Shown here piece by piece: positions 1 through 7,692 of a stretch of DNA of 64,000 bases. The DNA comes from Bacteroidota bacterium (GTDB lineage Bacteria; Bacteroidota; Bacteroidia; Flavobacteriales; Weeksellaceae): assembly GCA_023460855.1 (NCBI GenBank), contig JAEWOS010000018.1, positions 248,001 to 312,000 on the forward strand. The letters run 5' to 3'. The notes beneath the pieces are model-generated. The model did not search any database and was not told the origin of the DNA. It saw only the letters and a list, made by a program, of their open reading frames with translations. The position numbers were made by a program, and so were the translations under genes. Each line of letters begins with the position of its first letter. The first letter of the stretch is position 1.

Positions 1-1115
1 CAACAACGCCTTTGGATGATGATGTGATCAAGGAAATGTTTTCCGCAATGAAAAGTTTCGGAAATCCATCATCTACACACAGTTTTGGGCAGGAAGCGAA
101 AATTCTGATCGAAAATGTAAGAAGAAAAGTGGCGGAATATCTTCATGTAACTCCGGCAGAAATTATTTTTACTTCCGGTGGTACGGAAAGCAACAATATG
201 ATCATCAAATCTACCGTGCGGAATCTTGGCGTGCAACGTATTATTACATCGCCGATCGAGCATAAATGCGTCGCTGAAACGGTTTTGGAAATGAAAAACC
301 GCAAAGATGTAGAAGTGGTTTATTTGAGACCGGATAAAAAGGGAGATATCAGTCTCGAAGATCTGAAAGAATCCCTCGAAAAATCCGACAAAAAGACGCT
401 TGTTTCGCTGATGCATGCCAATAATGAAATCGGAAATTTACTCGAATTTCAGCGCGTTGCGGAAATCTGTAAGGAACATGGTGCTCTTTTTCATTCAGAC
501 ACGGTGCAGACGATTGCGCACATGGATCTGGATTTTTCTGAAATTCCACTGGATTTCGCATCGTGCAGTGCACATAAATTTCACGGACCAAAAGGCAGCG
601 GTTTCGCGTTTGTGAGAAAATCGTCCGGTGTGAAGTCACTGATTACCGGCGGACCGCAGGAAAGAAGCCTTCGTGCAGGAACCGAAAATGTTGCGGGAAT
701 TGTAGGCCTTGGCAAAGCGCTCGATCTTGCAATGACGAATCTCAAAGAGCATTCAGCTCAGATCAAAGACATTAAGAAATATGCTGTGGAGCAATTGAAA
801 GCTGCAATTCCAGGAATAAAATTCAACGGGCACAGCGCAGAAGAAGGAAGCCTGTATACGGTTTTAAGCGTATTGCTGCCTTTTTCGGATCCATTAATCG
901 GCATGAAACTCGATATGAAAGGGATTGCCGTTTCACAGGGAAGTGCATGTTCTTCCGGTGCATCGAGTCCGTCTATGGTAATGATGATGATTCTCGATGA
1001 TGAAGAACTTAAGAAAACCACACCGCTGCGTGTTTCGTTCAGTCACCTCACAACCCGCCATGAAATCGACGTTCTGGTAAAAGCGCTGCACGAAATCGCA
1101 CTGACTTTAAATTAA
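1..1115 (+). CDS. cysteine desulfurase, NifS/IscS-like (5' end outside window)
   Basis: This PLP enzyme of aminotransferase class V takes sulfur from cysteine to supply Fe-S cluster and other sulfur-transfer pathways. The reading frame is open to the window edge. The residues before the first possible start (a TTG at 12) read TTPLDD, which matches the conserved N-terminal TTP motif of the family, so the true start lies upstream and about 20 residues are missing. The PLP-lysine motif SAHKFHGPKG and the mobile-loop cysteine motif GSACSSGAS are both present, so the enzyme should be active. Thioredoxin follows 79 bases downstream behind its own -7 box. I cannot tell an IscS role from a general NifS-like role. 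Confidence 0.93.
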   Translation, partial: TTPLDDDVIKEMFSAMKSFGNPSSTHSFGQEAKILIENVRRKVAEYLHVTPAEIIFTSGGTESNNMIIKSTVRNLGVQRIITSPIEHKCVAETVLEMKNRKDVEVVYLRPDKKGDISLEDLKESLEKSDKKTLVSLMHANNEIGNLLEFQRVAEICKEHGALFHSDTVQTIAHMDLDFSEIPLDFASCSAHKFHGPKGSGFAFVRKSSGVKSLITGGPQERSLRAGTENVAGIVGLGKALDLAMTNLKEHSAQIKDIKKYAVEQLKAAIPGIKFNGHSAEEGSLYTVLSVLLPFSDPLIGMKLDMKGIAVSQGSACSSGASSPSMVMMMILDDEELKKTTPLRVSFSHLTTRHEIDVLVKALHEIALTLN

Positions 1116-1158
1116 ATTGACGTCTCTTCGCAGTGAAACGCTTTTGGTTTAAAAATTG

Positions 1159-1166
1159 TATTTTTG
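1159..1166 (+). promoter_or_regulatory. putative -7 box of trxA
   Basis: TATTTTTG matches the Bacteroidetes -7 consensus TAnnTTTG and lies 28 bases before the trxA start codon. A TTTG upstream (1143-1146) is only 12 bases away, too close for the usual -33 spacing, so only the -7 box is supported. Confidence 0.5.
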
Positions 1167-1194
1167 ACACAATAATCTTAATATTTTAAAAATT

Positions 1195-1512
1195 ATGGCA
1201 TTAGAAATTACAGACGGCTCATTTCAGGAAATGGTGCTGCAGTCAGATAAACCGGTACTGGTAGATTTTTGGGCAGTATGGTGCGGACCATGCAGAATGC
1301 TGGGACCAATCATTGAGGAAGTTGCTGCAGAATTTGACGGAAAAGCTGTTGTAGGAAAAGTGGATGTTGACAATAATCAGCAGGTTTCTGCAGAGTATGG
1401 AATCCGTAATATTCCTACTGTTCTTATTTTCAAAAACGGGGAAGTGGTGGATAAAATCGTTGGAGTGGCTCCGAAGGAGACCATTGCAGCAAAACTGAAC
1501 GCACACCTGTAA
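1195..1512 (+). CDS. trxA: thioredoxin
   Basis: This is a 105-residue single-domain cytoplasmic thioredoxin, the usual length for TrxA. It reduces protein disulfides using electrons from thioredoxin reductase. The active-site motif WCGPC is at residues 29-33 (C30 and C33), and the cis-proline motif NIPT follows at about residue 73. There is no signal peptide. The gene has its own -7 box at 1159 and a hairpin terminator at 1534, so it is probably a single-gene unit. It may still serve the cysteine desulfurase upstream functionally. Identification is secure. Confidence 0.97.
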   Translation: MALEITDGSFQEMVLQSDKPVLVDFWAVWCGPCRMLGPIIEEVAAEFDGKAVVGKVDVDNNQQVSAEYGIRNIPTVLIFKNGEVVDKIVGVAPKETIAAKLNAHL

Positions 1513-1533
1513 AAAATAATTCAATTGAAAATG

Positions 1534-1564
1534 AATGTCTTCCGTTTGTGAGGACATTTTTTTT
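1534..1564 (+). terminator. Rho-independent terminator after trxA
   Basis: AATGTC pairs with GACATT around a loop of about 13 bases and is followed by a run of eight T. Confidence 0.65.
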
Positions 1565-1573
1565 GTAAAAATA

Positions 1574-1604
1574 TTTGTGGCGTTTCAAAATAGTTATATC
1601 TTTG
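1574..1604 (+). promoter_or_regulatory. promoter of tRNA-Asp
   Basis: TTTG (1574-1577), a 19-base spacer, then TATCTTTG (1597-1604) is a near-perfect Bacteroidetes -33/-7 promoter. It lies 27 bases before the tRNA and is the clearest promoter in the window. Confidence 0.8.
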
Positions 1605-1631
1605 CACTCACGTTAATCAAACAACGTTTCA

Positions 1632-1705
1632 GATCCGGTAGTTCAGTTGGTTAGAATGCCGCCCTGTCACGGCGGAGGTCGCGGGTTCGAGTCCCGTCCG
1701 GATCG
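1632..1705 (+). tRNA. tRNA-Asp (GTC)
   Basis: The acceptor stem GATCCGG (1632-1638) pairs with CCGGATC (1698-1704). The anticodon stem CCGCC/GGCGG encloses the loop CTGTCAC with anticodon GTC at 1666-1668. The T arm contains GGTTCGA. The discriminator base is G at 1705 and no CCA is encoded, so CCA must be added after transcription. It is a single tRNA, not part of a cluster, with its own promoter and terminator. Confidence 0.97.
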
Positions 1706-1707
1706 CA

Positions 1708-1736
1708 AACCTTCCAAATTTTTGGAAGGTTTTTTC
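1708..1736 (+). terminator. terminator after tRNA-Asp
   Basis: AACCTTCCAAA (1708-1718) pairs perfectly with TTTGGAAGGTT (1721-1731) and is followed by T residues. Confidence 0.85.
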
Positions 1737-1856
1737 TTTATTTACTGAACTTCTTTACAGCGACGCTGTGGTTCCTGTTTTTTTGATTGTAAAAACTTGT
1801 CGATTGCTATCGAAAGATTATCTAAATCATTATCGTTGAAAACCACAGTTTCGTTG

Positions 1857-1887
1857 TTGCTTCCTAAAGTTGAAAATCGTATTTTTA
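1857..1887 (+). promoter_or_regulatory. promoter of gcvP
   Basis: TTG (1857-1859), a 20-base spacer, then TATTTTTA (1880-1887). It lies inside the longest open frame but upstream of the ATG at 1926, which supports the shorter protein start. I see no glycine riboswitch fold in 1737-1925. Confidence 0.55.
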
Positions 1888-1925
1888 CCATTCTATTTTT
1901 CGCACAAAAAAATCAAAACAATTCT

Positions 1926-4784
1926 ATGAATACCAACCTGTTTGTAAACCGCCACATTTCAACAAATGAGGCAGACAAAAAAGCCATGCTCGAGAAAGTT
2001 GGCGTTTCTTCCGTAGACGAACTGATTTCACAAACCATTCCGCAAAGTATCAGGCTGGAAAAAGACCTCAATATTTCAGAAGCGATTTCGGAATACGAAA
2101 TGCTGAGCCATTCCGTGGAACTTGCTTCCAAGAATGTGAACTTTGATACCTATATCGGTTTCGGATACAATAATTCGATTCTTCCGGCACCAATCCAAAG
2201 AAATATTTTCGAAAACCCAAGCTGGTACACAGCGTACACGCCTTATCAGGCTGAAATCGCACAGGGCAGACTTGAAGCTTTACTGAATTATCAGACAGTG
2301 GTGAGCAGTTTAACTGGTTTTCCTTTGGCAAATGCTTCGCTGCTGGATGAAGCTACGGCTGCTGCAGAAGCGATGCATATGTTTTTTGAAAGCCGCACAA
2401 AAGATCAGAAGAAGAACGGTTCCCAGAAATTTTTCGTTTCGGATCTGGTTCTTACGCAGACAATTGCTGTTCTGAAAACCAAGGCAGAAGGTTTGGGCAT
2501 CGACATCATCGTCGGAAATTATAAAAATCACCAGTTCAATGATACGTATTTCGGTATTCTTCTTCAGTATCCGGGAAAAAACGGAATCATTGCCGACTAT
2601 ACAGAAAATATCAAATACTATAAAGAATACAACCTCCAGGTTGCTGTGGCATGTGATCCGCTTGCGCTGGTTAAGCTGAAATCTCCTGCAGATATGGGAG
2701 CCGACTGCGCCGTTGGTACCACGCAAAGGTTTGGAATTCCGCTCGGTTATGGTGGACCTCACGCTGCATTCTTCGCATGCAAGGAAGATTACAAACGTGA
2801 GATTCCGGGCAGAATTATTGGTGTTTCACAGGACCAGTACGGGAAACGTGCGCTTCGTATGGCATTACAGACGCGTGAACAGCATATAAAAAGAGAAAGA
2901 GCGACTTCAAATATCTGTACAGCGCAGGTTTTGCTGGCGGTGATGGCTTCGATGTATGCGGTTTACCACGGTCCGAAAGGACTGAATTTCATCGCGGATG
3001 AAATTCATTACAAAACAAACTCCCTGCATGAAGGACTGAAACTGCTCGGTTACGATGTGGTGGAAGAGCCGGTATTCGATACGGTGAAAATTCGCCTGCA
3101 CGAAGACGAAAAGGCAAAACTGGTACGTTTGATGCGCGACCGTAAAATCAACCTGAATTATTTTACAGAAGGTGTCGTAAGCATGTCCATTAACGAAACT
3201 TCGACAATGGAAAAACTGCAGAGACTTTTTGATGCTTTCGCGCAGTTCAAGGATAAGCAGGCTTTCAAACTTAATTATCTCGACAGCAATACGATTCCGG
3301 AAGTATATCTCAGAACAGATGAAATACTGACCGAAGAGGTATTTAACAAGTACCATACGGAAACGGAACTGATGCGTTACATCAAATTCCTGGAACGCAA
3401 AGACCTTTCATTGACACATTCCATGATTTCTCTTGGTTCGTGTACGATGAAGCTGAATGCTGCAACACAGATGATTCCGCTTTCCATGCCTGAATGGGGA
3501 AGTGTGCATCCGTTTGTTCCAACTGAGCAGGCCGGAGGTTATCAAACGATGATTAAAGCACTTGAAAAGGACCTTGCTGAAATTACCGGTTTCGCTGGAA
3601 CTTCGCTGCAGCCAAATTCCGGAGCACAGGGAGAATACGCCGGACTTATGGTGATTCGCGAATACCACAAATCCAAAGGGGAAAAGCACAGAAATATCGT
3701 ACTGATTCCACAGTCAGCACACGGAACAAATCCTGCTTCCGCGGTACTTGCCGGAATGAAAGTAGTGGTTTGCAAAAATCTGGAAAACGGTGAGATCGAT
3801 GCAGGCGACTGGAAAGCGAAGGCTGAACAGCACAAAGAAAATCTTGCTGCTGCAATGATCACTTATCCATCAACCTATGGTTTCTTCGATGAAAATATCA
3901 AGGAAATTATCAAAATTGTACACGATTTCGGCGGACAGGTTTATATGGACGGTGCAAATATGAATGCACAGGTTGGATTTACAAGTCCGGGGAATATTGG
4001 CGCTGATGTCTGCCACCTGAATCTTCACAAGACATTTGCAATTCCGCACGGCGGAGGCGGACCGGGAGTTGGCCCGATCTGCGTCGCACGACATCTCGTT
4101 CCTTTCCTTCCTTCAAATCCAAACATTAAGATTGGCGGAAAAGAAGCGCTTGAAGGAATTTCTGCTGCGCCTTACGGTTCATCGCTGGTGTTGAATATCT
4201 CCTATGCTTATATTAAAATGCTTGGTAGAGATGGACTTAAACAAGCTACTGAACATGCGATACTTAATGCAAACTATTTAAAGGAAATTTTAGCTGAGCA
4301 TTTTGAAATTTTATATCAGAATGGAAACGGCAGAGTAGCGCACGAATGCATCGTTGATTTCCGGCCGTTTAAACATATCGGAGTTGAAGTTGCCGACGTT
4401 GCAAAAAGACTGATGGATTACGGTTTCCACGCGCCGACAGTTTCGTTCCCGGTTGCAGGAACTTTGATGATTGAACCTACGGAATCAGAAAGTAAAGCCG
4501 AAATCGACAGGTTTGCAGAAGCACTGATCAGCATTCGTCAGGAAATTGAAGAAATTGCCAACGGTGATGCGGATCCGACCAACAATGTTCTGAAAAACGC
4601 ACCTCATACAGAGCAACTCGTAATTTCAGATTCTTGGGACAAACCATACAGCCGCGAAAAAGCAGCATATCCATTGGAATGGGTTCGCGATCATAAGTTT
4701 TTTGCGTCTGTTTCCAGAGTTGATGAAGCCTATGGCGACAGAAATCTGGTTTGTACCTGTGAACCGATTGAATCTTATATGTAA
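1926..4784 (+). CDS. gcvP: glycine dehydrogenase (aminomethyl-transferring), P-protein
   Basis: This PLP enzyme decarboxylates glycine and passes the aminomethyl group to the lipoyl H-protein of the glycine cleavage system. From the ATG at 1926 the protein has 952 residues, typical for single-chain GcvP with both halves fused. The open frame extends 43 codons further upstream to 1797, but that stretch holds a promoter and low-complexity sequence, so I reject it. The PLP-binding motif HLNLHKTF places the lysine at residue 702, followed by a glycine-rich loop (HGGGGPG). The genes for GcvT and GcvH are not nearby. Glycine C-acetyltransferase, another glycine enzyme, is encoded at 36760. A strong terminator follows. 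Confidence 0.97.
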   Translation: MNTNLFVNRHISTNEADKKAMLEKVGVSSVDELISQTIPQSIRLEKDLNISEAISEYEMLSHSVELASKNVNFDTYIGFGYNNSILPAPIQRNIFENPSWYTAYTPYQAEIAQGRLEALLNYQTVVSSLTGFPLANASLLDEATAAAEAMHMFFESRTKDQKKNGSQKFFVSDLVLTQTIAVLKTKAEGLGIDIIVGNYKNHQFNDTYFGILLQYPGKNGIIADYTENIKYYKEYNLQVAVACDPLALVKLKSPADMGADCAVGTTQRFGIPLGYGGPHAAFFACKEDYKREIPGRIIGVSQDQYGKRALRMALQTREQHIKRERATSNICTAQVLLAVMASMYAVYHGPKGLNFIADEIHYKTNSLHEGLKLLGYDVVEEPVFDTVKIRLHEDEKAKLVRLMRDRKINLNYFTEGVVSMSINETSTMEKLQRLFDAFAQFKDKQAFKLNYLDSNTIPEVYLRTDEILTEEVFNKYHTETELMRYIKFLERKDLSLTHSMISLGSCTMKLNAATQMIPLSMPEWGSVHPFVPTEQAGGYQTMIKALEKDLAEITGFAGTSLQPNSGAQGEYAGLMVIREYHKSKGEKHRNIVLIPQSAHGTNPASAVLAGMKVVVCKNLENGEIDAGDWKAKAEQHKENLAAAMITYPSTYGFFDENIKEIIKIVHDFGGQVYMDGANMNAQVGFTSPGNIGADVCHLNLHKTFAIPHGGGGPGVGPICVARHLVPFLPSNPNIKIGGKEALEGISAAPYGSSLVLNISYAYIKMLGRDGLKQATEHAILNANYLKEILAEHFEILYQNGNGRVAHECIVDFRPFKHIGVEVADVAKRLMDYGFHAPTVSFPVAGTLMIEPTESESKAEIDRFAEALISIRQEIEEIANGDADPTNNVLKNAPHTEQLVISDSWDKPYSREKAAYPLEWVRDHKFFASVSRVDEAYGDRNLVCTCEPIESYM

Positions 4785-4802
4785 TTTTATCTGAATCATA
4801 AA

Positions 4803-4830
4803 AAAATCCCGGCGATGTCCGGGATTTTTT
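4803..4830 (+). terminator. terminator after gcvP
   Basis: AAAATCCCGG (4803-4812) pairs perfectly with CCGGGATTTT (4819-4828) across a 6-base loop, with a T run. Confidence 0.88.
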
Positions 4831-4919
4831 CATTTTTAGGGCAATAAAATTTTGTGATATTTTTCAGTTATACGCGATTGAAATTAATTTTCCGGAGCTA
4901 AAACTAATCCTGAAAAAAC

Positions 4920-4927
4920 TATTTTTG
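4920..4927 (+). promoter_or_regulatory. -7 box of the dGTPase gene, almost touching the start codon
   Basis: TATTTTTG matches the -7 consensus. Only four bases separate it from the ATG at 4932, so the transcript would have almost no 5' leader. No clear -33 TTG is visible. Confidence 0.5.
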
Positions 4928-4931
4928 CGTA

Positions 4932-6287
4932 ATGGACCTCAATAAACTCTTCACCAGCAAAAGAACCGGAAATCATGGTGCGACATCTGCATCAAGAACA
5001 GATTTTCAGCGGGATTTCGACCGGATTATTTTCTCGTCGGCGTTTCGCAGGCTGCAGAATAAAACGCAGGTTTTTCCGTTGCCGGGAAGTGTTTTCGTGC
5101 ATAACAGACTGACACATTCGCTCGAGGTTTCCAGTGTCGGCAGAAGTTTGGGGAATGTTACGGGGGAATTTATTGCAGACCGTTACCAATCAGAACTAAA
5201 CGAAGAAGCATCGAATTTCTACCTTCATAACTTATCGAATGTTATTGCGTCGGCATGCCTTTGTCACGATATCGGAAATCCGGCATTCGGACATTCCGGT
5301 GAAGATGCGATTGCAAGTTATTTTGAAAAAAACAGTAACGGACTGCAATCCAAATTTTCAGAAAAAGAATGGGCAGATTTAGTCAATTTTGAAGGTAATG
5401 CAAATGCAATCCGCGTACTCACGCATCAACAGATCGGAAAAGATGAAGGCGGCACGCAACTTACCTATACTACGCTTGCAAGCATCGCAAAATATCCGGG
5501 TGAAGCAGTTGCAAAGAAAAAGGGCATCATTTACCGAAAGAAATTTGGATTTTTTCAGAATGAAAAGGAAACTTTTCTGGACATCGCACATTCCGTGAAT
5601 ATGATTCAGGAAAGCGAGGATCCTATAATTTTCAAGCGACATCCTTTTGTGTGGCTGGTGGAAGCAGCGGACGATATCTGTTATAATATTATCGATATGG
5701 AAGATGCGCACAGACTCGGCATCGTTTCTACTGCAGATTGTGAAAACCTGTTCCATGATCTGATCAAATCTGAAAACCTTCACGTAAAAAGGGTGGAAGA
5801 TAAACTGGCAAAACTTACGAATGAAAACGAGCGGATCTCGTACCTGCGCGCAAAAGTCATCAATGCGCTGATTAACAAATCTGTGGAAATTTTCCGGGAG
5901 AATTTTGAACAAATCCTGGACGGAACACTTGACCGCGCCCTTCTTGATATTTACAAAGATGAAAACCCTGCACTGCAGGAAATCGAAAGGTTTTCAATTG
6001 CAAAAATCTACAATCACAAAGCAGTTGTGGAAATTGAAAATGCCGGTTACAACGTAATGTACGAACTGCTGGATCATTTCATTCCATCCGTGTTAAAAAC
6101 TAATTCGGAAAGGAAATCGTACGACAGGATGGCGCTGAAACTGCTGCCCGGTCAGTTTTATTACGAAAATGGTTCTGATTATCAGAAAGTTCTCGGCATT
6201 ATCGATTTTGTTTCGGGAATGACAGATAATTATGCTACCGATCTCTACCGGAAAATTAAGGGAATCGATATCGGAATGACGGTTTAA
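4932..6287 (+). CDS. dgt: deoxyguanosinetriphosphate triphosphohydrolase (dGTPase, HD domain)
   Basis: This metal-dependent hydrolase converts dGTP to deoxyguanosine and tripolyphosphate and helps control dNTP pools. At 451 residues it has the usual length. The N-terminus (FTSKRTGNHG, then RTDFQRDFDRIIFSSAFRRL) is characteristic of the family. The HD-domain metal ligands are visible as H62, H112-D113 (LCHDIGNPAFGH) and the D pair at 247-248 (EAADDICY). The start is fixed by the family N-terminus even though the -7 box lies only four bases upstream. It appears to be a single-gene unit. Confidence 0.95.
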   Translation: MDLNKLFTSKRTGNHGATSASRTDFQRDFDRIIFSSAFRRLQNKTQVFPLPGSVFVHNRLTHSLEVSSVGRSLGNVTGEFIADRYQSELNEEASNFYLHNLSNVIASACLCHDIGNPAFGHSGEDAIASYFEKNSNGLQSKFSEKEWADLVNFEGNANAIRVLTHQQIGKDEGGTQLTYTTLASIAKYPGEAVAKKKGIIYRKKFGFFQNEKETFLDIAHSVNMIQESEDPIIFKRHPFVWLVEAADDICYNIIDMEDAHRLGIVSTADCENLFHDLIKSENLHVKRVEDKLAKLTNENERISYLRAKVINALINKSVEIFRENFEQILDGTLDRALLDIYKDENPALQEIERFSIAKIYNHKAVVEIENAGYNVMYELLDHFIPSVLKTNSERKSYDRMALKLLPGQFYYENGSDYQKVLGIIDFVSGMTDNYATDLYRKIKGIDIGMTV

Positions 6288-6399
6288 TAATCAATTGACG
6301 GGAATTATAGGCGCAAAATATAGTTGCCTCGAAATAAAAAAAGACGTAACTTTTAGAACATTTAAGCGACTTATTAAGCAAATATAAAATCAAAAAACT

Positions 6400-7335
6400 A
6401 TGACTTTAATCTATGTAATTGCCTTTTTGGCACTCGTAACTCTTTTTCTTTCTTTTTTCACTGTAAAACAGGCTACTGCAGCCATAGTGGAACGCTTAGG
6501 AAAATTTCATTCGGTTCGTCATGCCGGACTTCATCTTAAAATTCCGTACATCGACCAGATTTCAAAGCGCCTGAACCTCAGAATTCAGCAGCTCGATGTT
6601 ATGATCGATACCAAAACCCTGGACAATGTGTTCATCAAAATGAAAGTTTCGGTTCAGTACCAGGTAATTAAAGAACAGGTTGCAGATGCATTTTATAAAC
6701 TCGAATTTCCGGAAGCACAGATTACTTCTTATGTTTTCGATGTGGTCCGCGCCGAAGTTCCGAAGCTTAAACTCGATGATGTCTTTGTAAGAAAAGACGA
6801 TATCGCAATTGCGGTGAAAGGTGAACTTCAGGATGCGATGCAAAGTTATGGTTACGATATTGTGAAAGCACTGGTTACCGATATCGATCCGGATGAGCAG
6901 GTGAAACATGCGATGAACAGAATTAACGCGGCGGAACGTGAAAAAACTGCTGCAGAATACGAATCTGAAGCGCAAAGAATCAGAATTGTGGCGGTGGCAA
7001 AGGCTGAAGCTGAATCCAAGAAATTACAGGGTCAGGGTATTGCCGATCAGCGACGCGAAATTGCCAAAGGTCTGCAGGAATCTGTTGAAGTGCTGAACAG
7101 CGTAAATATCAACGCAGCAGAAGCATCGGCACTGATTGTAGTAACACAGCATTACGATACACTGAGTTCTGTTGGTGCGAATAACAGAAGTAACCTGGTC
7201 CTTTTACCAAATTCACCGACTGCGGCTAGCAATATGCTGAATGATCTCGTGGTTTCCATGGCTGCAACACAAAAAATGGAAGATCTGGCAAATGCTAAAC
7301 TTCCGGATCCGGAAAATCCAAACAGGCCAAGATAA
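6400..7335 (+). CDS. SPFH/band 7 (stomatin-prohibitin) membrane protein, QmcA-like
   Basis: This 311-residue protein has one N-terminal membrane anchor (about residues 3-22) followed by an SPFH domain that begins with the typical VKQATAAIVERLGKFH segment. A charged helical region (NAAEREKTAAEYESEAQ, residues 170-230) probably forms the coiled coil of the family. It is likely a membrane-scaffold or protease-associated protein, with the SPFH domain cytoplasmic as in QmcA. Family members are often paired with NfeD, but no NfeD gene is adjacent: the next gene is convergent. The precise role is unknown. Confidence 0.9.
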   Translation: MTLIYVIAFLALVTLFLSFFTVKQATAAIVERLGKFHSVRHAGLHLKIPYIDQISKRLNLRIQQLDVMIDTKTLDNVFIKMKVSVQYQVIKEQVADAFYKLEFPEAQITSYVFDVVRAEVPKLKLDDVFVRKDDIAIAVKGELQDAMQSYGYDIVKALVTDIDPDEQVKHAMNRINAAEREKTAAEYESEAQRIRIVAVAKAEAESKKLQGQGIADQRREIAKGLQESVEVLNSVNINAAEASALIVVTQHYDTLSSVGANNRSNLVLLPNSPTAASNMLNDLVVSMAATQKMEDLANAKLPDPENPNRPR

Positions 7336-7369
7336 AAAAAACGCTTCCGAAATGGAAGCGTTTTTTTTA
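7335..7369. terminator. bidirectional terminator between convergent genes
   Basis: AACGCTTCC pairs with GGAAGCGTT around a GAAAT-type loop, flanked by A and T runs on either side, so it can act on both strands. The T run includes part of the stop codon (7367-7369) of the minus-strand gene. Confidence 0.88.
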
Positions 7370-7687
7370 TCTTAAGATGTCTTTATGATCGGTCCTGAAT
7401 TTCTCTTTTCCGCTGATTAAATGGAAGAACAGAAGGAAATCTGAAGCCAGGCTGTACAGCGGGTTTTTCAGTTCGGTGAATACTTTTCGCTCAAAAAATA
7501 TATGTCCTAAAACCGGCAGCAAAATCAACGTGATCGGCAGATACCATAAAAACCGTTCCTTTCCTGAGATTACAATATAAATAACTACCCAGAATGTAAA
7601 GAATATTCCCAAAAAATGGAAAATTCGGTTTCCTACAGTCTGGTGGTTTTCCAGATAATATTTATAAAAATTGCTGAAGTTTTTCAT
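7367..7687 (-). CDS. Mpo1-like (DUF962) small membrane protein
   Basis: This 106-residue protein carries the DUF962/Mpo1 signature near its N-terminus: YKYYLENHQTVGNRIFHFLG, with the spaced H, R and H residues of the family. Two hydrophobic segments follow (about 25-42 and 47-65). The yeast homologue Mpo1 is an Fe(II) dioxygenase that shortens 2-hydroxy fatty acids by alpha-oxidation; whether this bacterial protein does the same is inference. It is the last gene of a tight operon, five bases after topoisomerase IB. A role in membrane lipid turnover during stress would fit, but nothing in the sequence proves it. Confidence 0.8.
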   Translation of the reverse strand: MKNFSNFYKYYLENHQTVGNRIFHFLGIFFTFWVVIYIVISGKERFLWYLPITLILLPVLGHIFFERKVFTELKNPLYSLASDFLLFFHLISGKEKFRTDHKDILR

Positions 7688-7692
7688 TGCAG

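Noticed and set aside
1..1115. truncated cysteine desulfurase as a pseudogene
   Set aside because: The frame is open to the edge with conserved residues, so the truncation is due to the window boundary. The same holds for acetyl-CoA synthetase at 63719-64000.
1737..1925. possible glycine riboswitch before gcvP
   Set aside because: No tandem aptamer-like conserved cores or long stems are visible; a simple promoter explains the region.
2310..2762. 150-codon open frame antisense to gcvP
   Set aside because: Lies fully inside a conserved gene, has no recognisable domain and no promoter; a by-product of codon bias.
5379..5912. 177-codon open frame antisense to the dGTPase gene
   Set aside because: Cys/Phe-rich translation without domain or signal; mirrors the codon use of the real gene.
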